The notes below the pieces were generated by a model that saw only the letters and a list, made by a program, of their open reading frames with translations, did not search any database and was not told the origin of the DNA. Below are positions 51,316 through 61,069 of a DNA stretch of 64,000 bases, piece after piece (the stretch's first letter is position 1; each line of letters begins with the position of its first letter). The stretch is from Paenibacillus campinasensis (GTDB taxonomy: Bacteria; Bacillota; Bacilli; Paenibacillales; Paenibacillaceae), in the NCBI RefSeq assembly GCF_002272015.1, contig NZ_NPBY01000030.1, forward strand, positions 124,001-188,000. Reading direction: 5' to 3'. Position numbers and translations under genes: made by a program.

Positions 51316-51798
51316 ATGAGTTTATTCGACATTGAAGTCACAACGATCCGGGGAGAGCAGCAAACGCTGGCGCCCTACAAAGGACAGGTGCTGCTGATCG
51401 TCAATACCGCCACGAAATGCGGTTTCGCCCCTCAGTTTACAGGTCTGGAGAAGCTGTATCAGACGTACCGGGATCAAGGCTTTGCCGTGCTCGGCTTTCC
51501 GAGCAATCAGTTCATGAATCAGGAGCTGGAGGATAACTCGGCGATTGAGGAAGCCTGCAAGTTGAATTTTGGCGTTTCCTTTCCGCTGTTTGCAAGAATC
51601 GATGTGCTTGGAGCAGATGCTCACCCCCTGTTCAAGCATCTGACCGAGGAGGCTCCAGGCGCGCTCGGGATCAAGGCGATTAAATGGAATTTCACCAAAT
51701 TTCTGATTGACCGCAGCGGCAAGGTCGTCCAGCGCTTTGCGCCGACGGATACGCCGGAGAAGATTGAAGCCTCCGTTCGGAAGCTTCTGGAACCGTAG
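51316..51798 (+). CDS. Glutathione peroxidase-family thiol peroxidase
   Basis: A 160-residue Gpx-fold peroxidase (BsaA type) reducing peroxides, in bacteria usually with thioredoxin. Peroxidatic Cys35 is in NTATKCGFAPQ, the Gln is in LGFPSNQF, and the Trp/Asn are in KWNFTKFLID, forming the family tetrad. ATG at 51316 gives the standard MSLFDIEV start with AGGAGG about 11 nt upstream; an ATG three codons earlier sits too close to it. Confidence 0.95.
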   Translation: MSLFDIEVTTIRGEQQTLAPYKGQVLLIVNTATKCGFAPQFTGLEKLYQTYRDQGFAVLGFPSNQFMNQELEDNSAIEEACKLNFGVSFPLFARIDVLGADAHPLFKHLTEEAPGALGIKAIKWNFTKFLIDRSGKVVQRFAPTDTPEKIEASVRKLLEP

Positions 51799-51996
51799 AA
51801 GATGCTATGCAGCGGCGGCGCAGTCATCGAGTTACGGCAGCATATGCGCTTGACCACACGTGATGGGCCAGGCCATGATGCTGCGGATCAGGTTCGCATT
51901 AGGGAACGAATGAGCACACAAGCTTGTGGGATGACCTGAAAGATAGGAGAAGGGCGATTGCTGGTCTATTGTGCTCGTGCTCGAACCGGACGGCAA

Positions 51997-52040
51997 AACA
52001 GCGGGGCTTCGTAACCGATAGGATACGAAGTCCCGCTGTT
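51997..52040. terminator. Long inverted repeat between Gpx and GH127 genes
   Basis: A 17-bp stem (51997-52013 with 52024-52040, one wobble) between convergent genes. It has no T-run but is well placed to be a bidirectional terminator. The remaining 51799-52087 holds nothing else I can support. Confidence 0.55.
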
Positions 52041-52087
52041 CGTTGTGCAGGAATGATGGAGCCTAGAGATTATAATGATGAATCAGG

Positions 52088-54061
52088 TCAGGTCAGGGCG
52101 GGAGCTTCACGAATCCAGACGGCCATTTCATTCTCGCCGCGATTGCCCCACAGATAATAAGGGATGGCCTTAATCGTAACCGGACGCAGCTTCTTCGCAG
52201 AGGCCCGGTATAGATCATCCTTCCAATCATCGCTTTCCTCGAGCCAACCTTCACCTTCAATGACGGTCGCACCGCCCAGAAGATCCGGATGGAACTGTGC
52301 CTTCAGATTCGGCTCGGATGCCAGCAATATCGAGGAAACCGGCGCGCCATGATCGACGCTCTCCAGGCAATAAACAATCGGCCCCCGCTGGATTGCAACT
52401 TTTCCCGCATTGGCCCGCAGATGAGGATGCGAGCGCAGCACCTGAACCGCCGTGGACAGCTCCAGACTCAGTGTATCGCCATCTGCCCACACCCGGCGAA
52501 GGTAAGCATATCCGTCCTTCACCACCGCATTCAGATCCATCTCTTCTCCGTTCACCCGCAGGACCGCTTGGCCGCGCGACCAGCCCGGGATACGGACAGC
52601 GATTGTCCATTCGGTCTCCTGTTCAGGCTGAACGGTCATGCTGACGCTGCTGCCCCACGGCAAGTCGCTGTTCTGCACAACCTTCACCGGGACGTCCCCG
52701 AAATTCACGTTGGCTTCGCCGCCGATATACAGGTGAGTGAATAGCGTATCCGAGCTTGAGGTGTACACATACTCGCCGAGCGAAGACATCAATCGGGCTA
52801 CATTAGGCGGGCAGCATGCGCAGGCGAACCAGCCTGGCCGAACCGGCTTAATATGGTGCTTGCCAGGGTTCTTCCGGGACGCATCCGGCCATACCTCGAG
52901 CGGATTGACGTAGAAGAAATGTCTGCCGTCCTTGGCCATGCTTCCGATCACTGTGTTGTACAGCGCCCGCTCCATCACATCGGCATATTCGGAATTCGGG
53001 AACAGCTGCAGCATGCGGCGCGCGAAGAAGATCAGCCCGATGGAGGCGCATGTTTCTGAATAGACGGTATCGTTAGGCAGATCATAGTCGAAGGTGAACG
53101 CCTCGCCGTGATGGGTGGAACCGATCCCGCCTGTAACATACATCTGCTTATGGACAATGTTGCGCCATAGCGCCTGACAAGCCTCAAGCAGCTGCGCATC
53201 GTTCGTGCGGGCCGCCAGATCAGCCATCGCCGTATACATATACACCGCTCGAACCGAGTGGCCGACAGCCTCCCGCTGCTCTCTGACCGGAATATGGCTT
53301 TGGTAATAGTCCAGGTGAGGCGGGGCTGACGTTCGCGAGAAGAAGGATGTCCGGCCGCGCCGTTCCCATTCCTCAAGGAAGAAGTGCGGCTCGGTGCCTC
53401 GCTGATCGATAAAATACTGACTCAATTTCAAATATCTTTCTTCCCCGGTCACTTCATATAGCTTCACCAGCGCCAGCTCAATTTCCTGATGCCCGTCAAA
53501 GCCGTGAATCTTGCCTTCCTCCGGGCCGAACACAGCGTCGATATAGTCTGCGAACCGGCAGACAATATCCAGCAGCTTGCGCTTCCCGGTTGCCTGATAA
53601 TAAGCTACAGCGGCCTCCATCAGGTGCCCTGCACAGTACAGCTCATGGCAATCGGTCAGATTGGTCCAGCGCTTCTGTGGCTCTTTAATCGTGAAATACG
53701 TATTAAAATAGCCGTCCGGCTGCTGGGCCTCCTCAATCATATCTATAATTTCGTCCACCTTGTTCTCCAGATCAGCATCCGGATGTACGGCGATGGAATA
53801 GGCGGCCGCCTCCATCCATTTGGCCAGATCGCTGTCCTGGAATACGAACCCGCCGAATTCCCCCTGCGCTCTTCCGGCTGCGATCCGAAGATTCGCAATT
53901 GCGTGGCTCGGCTCAACCCCCGGTATCCGGTCGTGCAGCGCCTCGTATTGGTATGGAATGACAACTTCTCTCACCAGCTTCACATATTGGGACCAGAACG
54001 GATCATCAAGCTTCACTTGCTGAAGCGGAACAGATTTGGAAGGTGCCGTGATCGTGAGCAT
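52088..54061 (-). CDS. GH127 beta-L-arabinofuranosidase
   Basis: A 657-residue glycoside hydrolase of family 127 (former DUF1680), releasing beta-L-arabinofuranose from plant or glycoprotein arabino-oligosaccharides. The zinc-thiolate active site is intact: Glu336 and Cys338 in YSETCAS, Cys416 and Cys417 in FACACCPPNVARL, lining up with E338, C340, C417 and C418 of HypBA1. The alpha/alpha-barrel opening FGGFVFQDSDLAKWMEAAAYSIA is typical. No signal peptide, so cytoplasmic. ATG at 54061 follows AAAGGAG by 9 nt; the upstream frame is not credible. Divergent from an AraC regulator with a perfect cre between them. Confidence 0.95.
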   Translation of the reverse strand: MLTITAPSKSVPLQQVKLDDPFWSQYVKLVREVVIPYQYEALHDRIPGVEPSHAIANLRIAAGRAQGEFGGFVFQDSDLAKWMEAAAYSIAVHPDADLENKVDEIIDMIEEAQQPDGYFNTYFTIKEPQKRWTNLTDCHELYCAGHLMEAAVAYYQATGKRKLLDIVCRFADYIDAVFGPEEGKIHGFDGHQEIELALVKLYEVTGEERYLKLSQYFIDQRGTEPHFFLEEWERRGRTSFFSRTSAPPHLDYYQSHIPVREQREAVGHSVRAVYMYTAMADLAARTNDAQLLEACQALWRNIVHKQMYVTGGIGSTHHGEAFTFDYDLPNDTVYSETCASIGLIFFARRMLQLFPNSEYADVMERALYNTVIGSMAKDGRHFFYVNPLEVWPDASRKNPGKHHIKPVRPGWFACACCPPNVARLMSSLGEYVYTSSSDTLFTHLYIGGEANVNFGDVPVKVVQNSDLPWGSSVSMTVQPEQETEWTIAVRIPGWSRGQAVLRVNGEEMDLNAVVKDGYAYLRRVWADGDTLSLELSTAVQVLRSHPHLRANAGKVAIQRGPIVYCLESVDHGAPVSSILLASEPNLKAQFHPDLLGGATVIEGEGWLEESDDWKDDLYRASAKKLRPVTIKAIPYYLWGNRGENEMAVWIREAPALT

Positions 54062-54128
54062 GATTAAACACTCCTTTGAACGATATATAATAGCCCTTGC
54101 TCCTCCCATTTTACGTTTTGTGATAAGA

Positions 54129-54142
54129 TGAAAGCGATAACA
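54129..54142. promoter_or_regulatory. CcpA cre site between GH127 and AraC
   Basis: TGAAAGCGATAACA fits the consensus TGNAANCGNWWNCA at every fixed position. It sits in the 131-bp divergent region and so could repress one or both genes on preferred sugars. Confidence 0.75.
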
Positions 54143-54192
54143 GATATGAGCTTGTTTTTTATACAATTTCACACAGGGTCAGGTGATGGCAA

Positions 54193-55020
54193 ATGGCTGA
54201 TCATTCCCTTCTGACATTCTCCCCGCTCCCGCTGCCCTTCTATATAGAATCCGGCAGATCCTTCTATGCCCCCGGGGACAGTCACCCGAGCCGGCGCAAC
54301 TTGGGGGTATACGATCTCATCATGGTGGACAAGGGATGTCTCTATCTCGGAGAGGAAGGCCAGCAGTGGGCGCTGGGGCCTGGCGATATGGTCATTCTGC
54401 TCCCGGATGCCTATCATTATTCGGTGCAGGGATGCCTGGAGGAGTCCTCTTTTTACTGGCTGCACTTTCAGTGTCACGAGCCGGATGCAAGCCGTGAAGA
54501 CAGCCCGATGGCACACAGCATCCAGCTGCCGAAGCAAGGGCGGATGCCCGACCCGGAGCAGGCATTCCGTCTCTTGGAAGCGTTGCAGCTCTTGACGGTG
54601 GAGCCGCGTTCGACTGCATTTTGGCGGGAGCAGACGCTGTTCATCGAGCTGATGCAGCTGCTGGACCGATCCCGCATCGACCAGGAGCAGACCCGGGTTC
54701 ACAAGGTAGCTGAGCAGATTGAAGCGTATATCAAACGGCATTACAGAGAGCCGATCAGCAATGCCCGATTATCCGAGGCGCTTCATTATCACTATAACTA
54801 TTTGACACGCTGCATGAAGACAGCCTATGGCATCACTCCCGCCGAATTTCTGCTCCAGTATCGGCTGGATCAAGCCAAGCGGCTGCTGCTGACCACTCCG
54901 TGGTCCATATCGCGTATCGCCGAGCATGTCGGATTTCAATATCCGCCCTATTTCACCAGGCGTTTCTCGGCCCGCTTCGGAATATCACCGCTGAAGTTTC
55001 GCAAGCAATATACGGAGTAG
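54193..55020 (+). CDS. AraC-family regulator with cupin domain
   Basis: A 275-residue soluble activator-type regulator. The N-terminal cupin (about residues 15-100; YDLIMVDKGCLYLGEEGQQWALGPGDMVILLPDAYHYS) binds a sugar ligand in related proteins. The C-terminal AraC helix-turn-helix pair (about 175-272) contains ARLSEALHYHYNYLTRCMKTAYGITPAEFLLQYRLDQAKRLL and ISRIAEHVGFQYPPYFTRRFSARFGISPLKFRKQY. GTCAGGTGATGG precedes the ATG. Divergent from the GH127 gene, its probable target, with arabinose or an arabino-oligosaccharide as the likely inducer (inference). Confidence 0.93.
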   Translation: MADHSLLTFSPLPLPFYIESGRSFYAPGDSHPSRRNLGVYDLIMVDKGCLYLGEEGQQWALGPGDMVILLPDAYHYSVQGCLEESSFYWLHFQCHEPDASREDSPMAHSIQLPKQGRMPDPEQAFRLLEALQLLTVEPRSTAFWREQTLFIELMQLLDRSRIDQEQTRVHKVAEQIEAYIKRHYREPISNARLSEALHYHYNYLTRCMKTAYGITPAEFLLQYRLDQAKRLLLTTPWSISRIAEHVGFQYPPYFTRRFSARFGISPLKFRKQYTE

Positions 55021-55209
55021 AGGGGATGCCCATTCAGGCACAGGGGCGGGGGAATCCAGAAGGAAGGAGCGGGCTTATACAAGGCAGGATATTGGCAGAC
55101 CGTCCTGAATGCAGGATCGGCCTGAATGAATTGGAATATAGAAGCTAGCGGCACAGCAGCACTACAGGACGGCATGAGCAAGTTGACCGACCGCCTGCCA
55201 TGTGCACGC

Positions 55210-55944
55210 CTATACGCATCCAAGCCGGGCAAGAAGCTCACCCAGCTCCTTATAGCTCGCCGCCACATGATGCGGCTCATGATCCGATTCGGGCTTCACA
55301 CCGCGGTGATTGAACCAGATGACATGCCATCCTGCGGCCAGCGCGCCAACCACATCGTTGCGCCAGGAGTCGCCAATGTAATAACTGTGTTCCGGCCGCG
55401 TTCCTGTCGCCTCGTTCACATGCCGGAAGATTCGGGCGTCCGGCTTGTCCCATCCCACCGCGCCTGATACAAACAGCCGCTCCGGCGGGATAAGATCGCC
55501 CAGGTTCATCGCCCTGATCTTGTTCATCTGATGCGCCTCAGGCCCGTTCGTAATCAGCCCGATGATATGACCGGCTTCAACCAGCGTCCGCAGCAGCTCC
55601 CGAGCGCCATCAAACATCTCGATGCGGAATTGGCGCTCATGATAAACACGCTGAACCGCTTCCGCTTGCTTCTCATCCAGTGCAATGCCGAACTCCGCCA
55701 GCGCCAGCTGGAAACGGCGCACGCGCATCTCTCGTACCGCCTCCCCGTAGGCCGCCGCCCCCGCGCCGCCAAGCTCCTCGGACAAGCGGTCGCTATAATA
55801 CCGCATCCGGTGATATGCCGCTTCATACGGAAATGAATCTGCAGGCTGGGCCACCTCCTGCACAGCCCCCCGAAACGGAGTCAAATGGTCGTATAACGTA
55901 TCATCCACATCAAAAAATATCCCTTTATGCATCGTTGCTGTCAT
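55210..55944 (-). CDS. HAD-family hydrolase (YjjG-like)
   Basis: A 244-residue subfamily-IA HAD phosphatase: FFDVDDTLYDH (nucleophile Asp), LITNGPE (motif II Thr), GWDKPDARIF (Lys) and YIGDSWRNDVVGA (motif IV Asp). The order and the DDTLYD variant resemble pyrimidine 5'-nucleotidase YjjG and related house-cleaning phosphatases. AAGAGGGAA lies before the ATG. It is convergent with the AraC gene; the 190 bp between them shows no clear terminator. Confidence 0.92.
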   Translation of the reverse strand: MTATMHKGIFFDVDDTLYDHLTPFRGAVQEVAQPADSFPYEAAYHRMRYYSDRLSEELGGAGAAAYGEAVREMRVRRFQLALAEFGIALDEKQAEAVQRVYHERQFRIEMFDGARELLRTLVEAGHIIGLITNGPEAHQMNKIRAMNLGDLIPPERLFVSGAVGWDKPDARIFRHVNEATGTRPEHSYYIGDSWRNDVVGALAAGWHVIWFNHRGVKPESDHEPHHVAASYKELGELLARLGCV

Positions 55945-56400
55945 TGTAATTCCCTCTTCCTGTTCCTGTTCTTATCTGAGCCTGCGGCCCGGGCCGGTTT
56001 GCCGGATGTCCGGATGGCCGGTTGTTCGGTTGCCCGGCCTCTGTCGATCTGTGCGCTTCTCAGCATCAGGCTATGCGTGCCGGTCATCCTGCGCTAAGGA
56101 CTCCGCCGTCATTTACCCTCTGCCGCCAGCCGTACGTCTTCGACTTATGTTGATTCTATTGTACATGCCCGCGCCTTATGTATACTACCCATAACCGTTT
56201 AGACCGCCCTTTATTCGCGAATATCTCCAGCCCAATGACTGGCATCGCTCAGGCATGATATGATCGTTATAACCGCATCAGGAGCTCGCTCAATAAATAG
56301 TCGTATAAGCCGCAAATGATCCACGATGCCGATGACACATCGGCAGCCCGTGTGAATGCATGCGCGAGTCGAATCAGAGACAAAAGGAGATGACCTTGCA
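55945..56400. other. Intergenic gap with possible promoter
   Basis: About 455 bp. 55990-56040 is GC-rich with many CCGG-containing short repeats. TTGTAC-16-TATACT near 56160-56188 could drive the methyltransferase gene. An 8-bp stem with a 3-nt loop (TGCCGATG/CATCGGCA, 56325-56343) lies in the leader. Confidence 0.4.
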
Positions 56401-57282
56401 ATGACAGAGGAAACAAGCAAAGTTCCATCCGCCACAACCGTGCCCGAAGGCAATCGCCTGAGCAACGTGCAGCGTTTCAACGGGTTCCAGGACACGTATG
56501 ACCAGCATCGCCCCGAGGCTCCGCAGGAAGTCGTTACCCTATTGACCCAATATCTCGGGCACAGGCCTTCTCTCGTTGTTGATATCGGCAGCGGTACCGG
56601 CTTGTCCAGCTTCGTGTGGAGAGATACCGCAGCACGAATTATCGGGGTCGAGCCGAACGACGATATGCGGAGCAAAGCGGTAGACAAGCTGATGTCGCTG
56701 GCAGGTGCGCCCACAGACGATCAGGTTCAAGCGGCCGAGATGTCCTTTGTTCCCGGCTATTCCAATCAGCTGGAACTGCCGGACGGCGCGGCCGAGATTG
56801 TCACCTGCTCCCAGTCGTTCCACTGGATGGAGCCGGTGTCCACCTTGAAAGAAATTGCCCGCGTCCTGCGTGAGGGAGGCATCTTCGCCGCCTACGATTG
56901 CGACTGGCCGCCAAGTCTGGACTGGCAGGTGGAACTGGCCTACCATGAACTGATCGAGCTCTCCGAGCAATTGATCGACCGCCATGTCGATACCGCGGAG
57001 CAGGCTTATAAAGGCAATAAGGACGAGCATCTGAAGCATATCCGGGAGAGCGGACATTTTCGATTCACCAAGGAAATTGTGTTCCATCACACTGAGCCTT
57101 TTACAGCCGAGCGTTATATTGGCCTTGCTGTCAGCCAAGGCGGAATTCAGACCGTCTTCAAGCTGAACCTGCCGGAAATCCATGCGAAGCTGGATCAATT
57201 TCAGGCGCTGGTCACGGACTATTTCCAAGGCCGGACGCTTCCGCTCATGTTTAGCTACCGCATGCGGATCGGCATTAAATAA
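56401..57282 (+). CDS. Class I SAM-dependent methyltransferase
   Basis: A 293-residue methyltransferase with SAM-binding motif I VVDIGSGTGLSSF, the acidic end of strand beta-2 in IIGVEPNDDMR, motif II-like GAAEIVTCSQSFHWME and the post-motif ARVLREGGIFAAYD: a Methyltransf_11-type core at about residues 45-165. The C-terminal part (about 170-290) probably shapes the acceptor site; the acceptor is unknown. ATG at 56401 follows AAAGGAG by 13 nt; the 15 codons upstream in frame have no better site. Confidence 0.9.
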   Translation: MTEETSKVPSATTVPEGNRLSNVQRFNGFQDTYDQHRPEAPQEVVTLLTQYLGHRPSLVVDIGSGTGLSSFVWRDTAARIIGVEPNDDMRSKAVDKLMSLAGAPTDDQVQAAEMSFVPGYSNQLELPDGAAEIVTCSQSFHWMEPVSTLKEIARVLREGGIFAAYDCDWPPSLDWQVELAYHELIELSEQLIDRHVDTAEQAYKGNKDEHLKHIRESGHFRFTKEIVFHHTEPFTAERYIGLAVSQGGIQTVFKLNLPEIHAKLDQFQALVTDYFQGRTLPLMFSYRMRIGIK

Positions 57283-57445
57283 TCTCCTTGATCTCAAATA
57301 CAACAGACCTAATAGCGGCAGCTCGCAGCAGCCCTTCGTGACCGAAGGCATTGCTGCAGGCTGCCGCTTCGTATTCTATCGCTGGAGCCTGACCTGTTCT
57401 CCGCCCGCTCGTGAACCCCGCTTGATTAGCGGCACTATCCCCGCC

Positions 57446-58975
57446 TCAAGCCTTCTTTCGGTCAACGGAACCGACATGGGCGATCGTCTGCATCACCTCA
57501 AACTGTCCCTTCGAGCTGACTCGCCCCGCCAGCAGCGATCCGATGATACCGCCGGCAAATCCGCTCGGAATCGAGACAATGCCGGGATGCTTGAGCGGAA
57601 ATATCGCCTCGGCCCGGATCCATCCGGATTCCGGGTCCATGACGTTCGGGCCGAGCGCAATGAAGGCCAGCGATGTTACGAGGCCGCAGGCGATGCTCAG
57701 CATGGCGCCAGCCGTATTAAAACGGGGCCAAAACAGCGTGAACAACAGCACCGGCAGATTGGCGGAGGCGGCAACTGCAAAGGCAAACGAGACCAGGAAC
57801 GCCACGTTGAGCTTTTGCGCACCCAGCGCAAGCACGATGGAGGCCAGCCCGACCGCTATGGCAGACAGTTTGGCAACCCGCATCTGCTGCTTCTCGCTCG
57901 CCTGGCCGCCGCGGAATATGCTGCTGTACACATCGTGAGCGAACGCGGATGAGGCGGTTAACACCAGGCCCGAAATGACGGCCAAAATTGTGGCAAAAGC
58001 CACCGCCGACACAAACGCCATCAGAAACTCGCCGCCCAGGGCGCTTGCAAGCAGCGGTATCGCCAGCTCCACCCGTTCCGACAATGCCGACCAATCCACA
58101 AAGGCGGCTGCCCCGAACCCGAGGAATATGGTCATCGCATAGAAAATGCCGATGGTCAGCGTAGCTGTCTTCACCGACAGCCTGACCGCCAGCGGGTCCC
58201 GCACCGTATAGAAACGGGCGATGATATGCGGAAGCCCTGCCGTTCCCAGCACCAGCGCCATATTAAACGACAGCATATCGAGCGGATGATCGAACATGTT
58301 CCCGGACTGGAGAAACCGCTCCTTCAGCGGCGTTGCCTCTTGCATGGCTGTGAACAGTCCCGGCAAGTCCCACCGGAACCGGGCCAGTACGATCAGACTA
58401 ATAATAAAGGTGCTGCTGACGAGTAGAATCGATTTCACAATCTGTACCCAGGATGTGGCCAGCATGCCGCCAAAGGTGACATACACCGTCATCAGAATCC
58501 CCACCAGCACAATCGCCCACGAGGTCTCAAGTCCGAACAAGAGATGCACGAGCCAGCCTGCACCGACGAGCTGGGCAATCATATAAAAGACGGTGATCAT
58601 CAGATTGTTCAGTGCGATCAGCCCGCGCAGCCGCCGCTCCCGGAACCGGACCGCCACCGCATCAGCCATCGTGTACCGGCCCAAATTATGAAGCGGTTCG
58701 GCGATCCAATACTGAACGATCACATAGGAGGCCAGAAATCCGATCGAATAAAAGAAGCCGTCAAAGCCATACACCGCAATCGAACCGGCAATGCCGAGAA
58801 AGGAGGCTGCACTCATATAGTCGCCAGAGATCGCCAGCCCGTTCTGAAGGCCGTTCAGGCGATTGCCTGCCGCATAGAAATCGTGGGTACTGGTGGTCCT
58901 GCCAGCCGCGTAATACGTCATCATCAGCGTGCCGACCACGATCGCCAGAAAAAATACGATGCCGGAAATGTTCAC
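57446..58975 (-). CDS. SSS-family cation/acetate symporter (ActP-like), copy 1
   Basis: Sodium:solute symporter of 509 residues with about 13 membrane helices. ActP/YwcA-type marks are the start YYAAGRTTSTHDFYAAGNRLNGLQNGLAISGDYMSAASFLGIAG, the GLPHIIARFYTVRDP stretch, and FATILAVISGLVLTASSAFAHDVY. It is close to the second symporter at 61391-62902, indicating paralogy, but this one has no DUF485 partner gene. Acetate, propionate or a related monocarboxylate is the likely substrate. The opposite-strand frames are shadows. Confidence 0.92.
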   Translation of the reverse strand: MNISGIVFFLAIVVGTLMMTYYAAGRTTSTHDFYAAGNRLNGLQNGLAISGDYMSAASFLGIAGSIAVYGFDGFFYSIGFLASYVIVQYWIAEPLHNLGRYTMADAVAVRFRERRLRGLIALNNLMITVFYMIAQLVGAGWLVHLLFGLETSWAIVLVGILMTVYVTFGGMLATSWVQIVKSILLVSSTFIISLIVLARFRWDLPGLFTAMQEATPLKERFLQSGNMFDHPLDMLSFNMALVLGTAGLPHIIARFYTVRDPLAVRLSVKTATLTIGIFYAMTIFLGFGAAAFVDWSALSERVELAIPLLASALGGEFLMAFVSAVAFATILAVISGLVLTASSAFAHDVYSSIFRGGQASEKQQMRVAKLSAIAVGLASIVLALGAQKLNVAFLVSFAFAVAASANLPVLLFTLFWPRFNTAGAMLSIACGLVTSLAFIALGPNVMDPESGWIRAEAIFPLKHPGIVSIPSGFAGGIIGSLLAGRVSSKGQFEVMQTIAHVGSVDRKKA

Positions 58976-59035
58976 TACAGGCCTCCTTCCTTCGCTTTAA
59001 TCATGCATCATCGCCTACTATTTTACCGTAAAATG

Positions 59036-59080
59036 ACAAAAAAGGGGGATTCAACTGCTGCTAGGCAGCAGGAATCCCCC
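59036..59080 (-). terminator. Terminator of the FAD oxidoreductase gene
   Basis: GGGGGATTC with inner CTGCTGC pairs with GCAGCAG and GAATCCCCC; on the minus strand TTTTTT follows. The sequence is clearly related to the hairpin at 61235-61283. Confidence 0.9.
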
Positions 59081-59095
59081 TTCCGGGGCTGTTCA

Positions 59096-61069
59096 CTATA
59101 TCGTGGATGCATCCAGTTCGAGATGCAAATAGCTCTGTGACAGATCATAAATCAGCATAAAGTAATCGCCATTGGTTAGCGATTGCGGATCACTAATCTG
59201 ACTCAGCGTCTCTTCCGCAATCCAGCCCCTGTCTATCAATTCCGCAAGCGACGTATCCGGTGTCACCTGGTCCCTTCCGAATATGGACGAAGCCAGAATA
59301 TACGTAGCTGTAGACAGATCGAGCGCCTGCTGTCTTGGATCATCCAGATGGCTCAGCACGCTTGAAGACAAATTCGGGAACAGGTCCGGATACGCGTTCG
59401 ACAGCTGGGCAACCGCATTGAAGAAGCGCTGCACGTTGGCAGGCGAATCGAGCGCCCAGCCGTCATTCGTATAGTTGCCGGAGGTCAGGTACAAGCTGGC
59501 CGCTGCCAGAAGGCCTTTGTAGTTTTTGTGCGTCAAATAGGCCGGTTCCTGCACATGATGCGGGGTGAGATCCATCCCCTGCTTCTCCAGCATCGTGCGC
59601 AGCTGACCGATCAACTCCTTGGAATGTGACATTTCCCTGAAGCTGATCTGCTGCTTGGAGGCAAATGCCGCTGCCGCCCCGGCCGCTTCGCCGGTCGCCA
59701 TGCCGAGCGGAATGACCCGCGCGCTGCCATGCGGGATGGAATCAAAGCTGGCGGAGCGCCCGACGACGAGCAGCCCGTCCACACCTACAGGAACAAGGGT
59801 CCGAAATGGCACGCCATAGCGTTCCGGCTTCATCATGATGGTGCCGGTCCTGCCGTCACTCGTGCTTTGAATATCGATCGGATAGGAGCCGTAGGCAATA
59901 TCGTCCCAGTGCACGCGATTCTCCATAACGTCCGCCAGTTTCAGTCTGTATTCGCCGATAAGATGACGGGATTCCCGGATGTAAAGCTCGGATGCTGTTC
60001 CGGCATAAGACAGGCCCGAGAACTCTTCAAACGTAGTCGTCAGGTATTCGGCAATCCGCGGCGCCTCTTCCTGACCGACCCGCAAGCCTTCCGCAACCGA
60101 TCGCGGATCCAGCGGGTCCACCTGGAACAGCTGCATGCTGTTGATCAGAATGGTTCCGTCGTTCTGACGGCCAATATTCAGCCCCCGCATCTTGACACGA
60201 TCCGGGCGGGTCGATTCATAATGCCGCGCTTCCGTGTACCCCCAGATGCTCATCCGGTCACCGGAAGTGTCCGGGCCGTGCGTCAGCATCTTGTTCCATG
60301 CTTCCTGGGTAACACCGCTCAGCTTGATCACCAGCGTTGAAGCCATGAACTGCGTGCCGCCGGATTCGGTATCATTGCGCCCCACCGTGAATCGCGCGCC
60401 GGCAGCGGCCGCAATATCCGCATTCTGGGTTGCATCAATGACCGCACCGGCATGGACGGTATGTTCCTGTCCGTCCGGAAGTGTGAGCACAACGCCGGTC
60501 ACGACTGCCTGATCTCCTGAGCGTTCCACGACAGGCGCCATCGCCTGCACCCCCATCAGCAGGTCAAGGTTCGGCTCCGCAGCAACCATCTGATAGAAGC
60601 GGTTGGCCGCTTGTGTCGTATCGAAGGATGACGTATTAAAGTGGGAATACCATTCCTCAAAAATTCCTTTGTTCAATAGCTTGACCGGACGGAGCGTAGC
60701 CAGAAAGGAAGGCTGCTCCGGCGAGTAGTTAAAATCAATCGTATTCAGCCCGCCTTCGGTCATCAGACCTCCAAGCATCGTTCGCTGATAGCCATCGACC
60801 AGCAGCACACGCTGCCCGTTTCGGCTTGCGGACAACGCCGCAGCAATGCCTTCCGGGTCGGTTCCGACCACAATCGTGTCATAATCGCTGTCAATTTCGG
60901 CTGTGGATTGCACCGGAATGAGCGGTTCGGATTTGGCATAATTAATGAACCGGGTCTGGTATTTGTAATACCAGTAGGATCCGAAGGCTGCACATGCCAG
61001 GAACAGGATAGCTGCTAATAGCAGCAGGACTTGCTTCTGTCTGCTCATCGTACGCTTGCTAGTTTTCAT
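59096..61069 (-). CDS. Membrane-anchored FAD-dependent oxidoreductase
   Basis: A 657-residue flavoprotein of the FAD_oxidored family. One N-terminal membrane anchor (about residues 12-30; KQVLLLLAAILFLACAAFGSYW) precedes the dinucleotide-binding region, which reads DTIVVGTDPEGIAAALSASRNGQRVLLVDGYQRTMLGGLMTEGG, so the GxGxxG is atypical (GTDPEG). Later marks are AVIDATQNADIAAAAGARF and LLVVGRSASFDSIPHGSARVIPLGMATGEAAGAAA. The catalytic part is probably extracellular. A long C-terminal segment (about 500-657) resembles S-layer-homology-type repeats (LAELIDRGWIAEETL). Start uncertain: ATG at 61069 has GAGGAG 15 nt away, and ATG at 61123 is the alternative. Lies between two symporter paralogues. 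Confidence 0.8.
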   Translation of the reverse strand: MKTSKRTMSRQKQVLLLLAAILFLACAAFGSYWYYKYQTRFINYAKSEPLIPVQSTAEIDSDYDTIVVGTDPEGIAAALSASRNGQRVLLVDGYQRTMLGGLMTEGGLNTIDFNYSPEQPSFLATLRPVKLLNKGIFEEWYSHFNTSSFDTTQAANRFYQMVAAEPNLDLLMGVQAMAPVVERSGDQAVVTGVVLTLPDGQEHTVHAGAVIDATQNADIAAAAGARFTVGRNDTESGGTQFMASTLVIKLSGVTQEAWNKMLTHGPDTSGDRMSIWGYTEARHYESTRPDRVKMRGLNIGRQNDGTILINSMQLFQVDPLDPRSVAEGLRVGQEEAPRIAEYLTTTFEEFSGLSYAGTASELYIRESRHLIGEYRLKLADVMENRVHWDDIAYGSYPIDIQSTSDGRTGTIMMKPERYGVPFRTLVPVGVDGLLVVGRSASFDSIPHGSARVIPLGMATGEAAGAAAAFASKQQISFREMSHSKELIGQLRTMLEKQGMDLTPHHVQEPAYLTHKNYKGLLAAASLYLTSGNYTNDGWALDSPANVQRFFNAVAQLSNAYPDLFPNLSSSVLSHLDDPRQQALDLSTATYILASSIFGRDQVTPDTSLAELIDRGWIAEETLSQISDPQSLTNGDYFMLIYDLSQSYLHLELDASTI

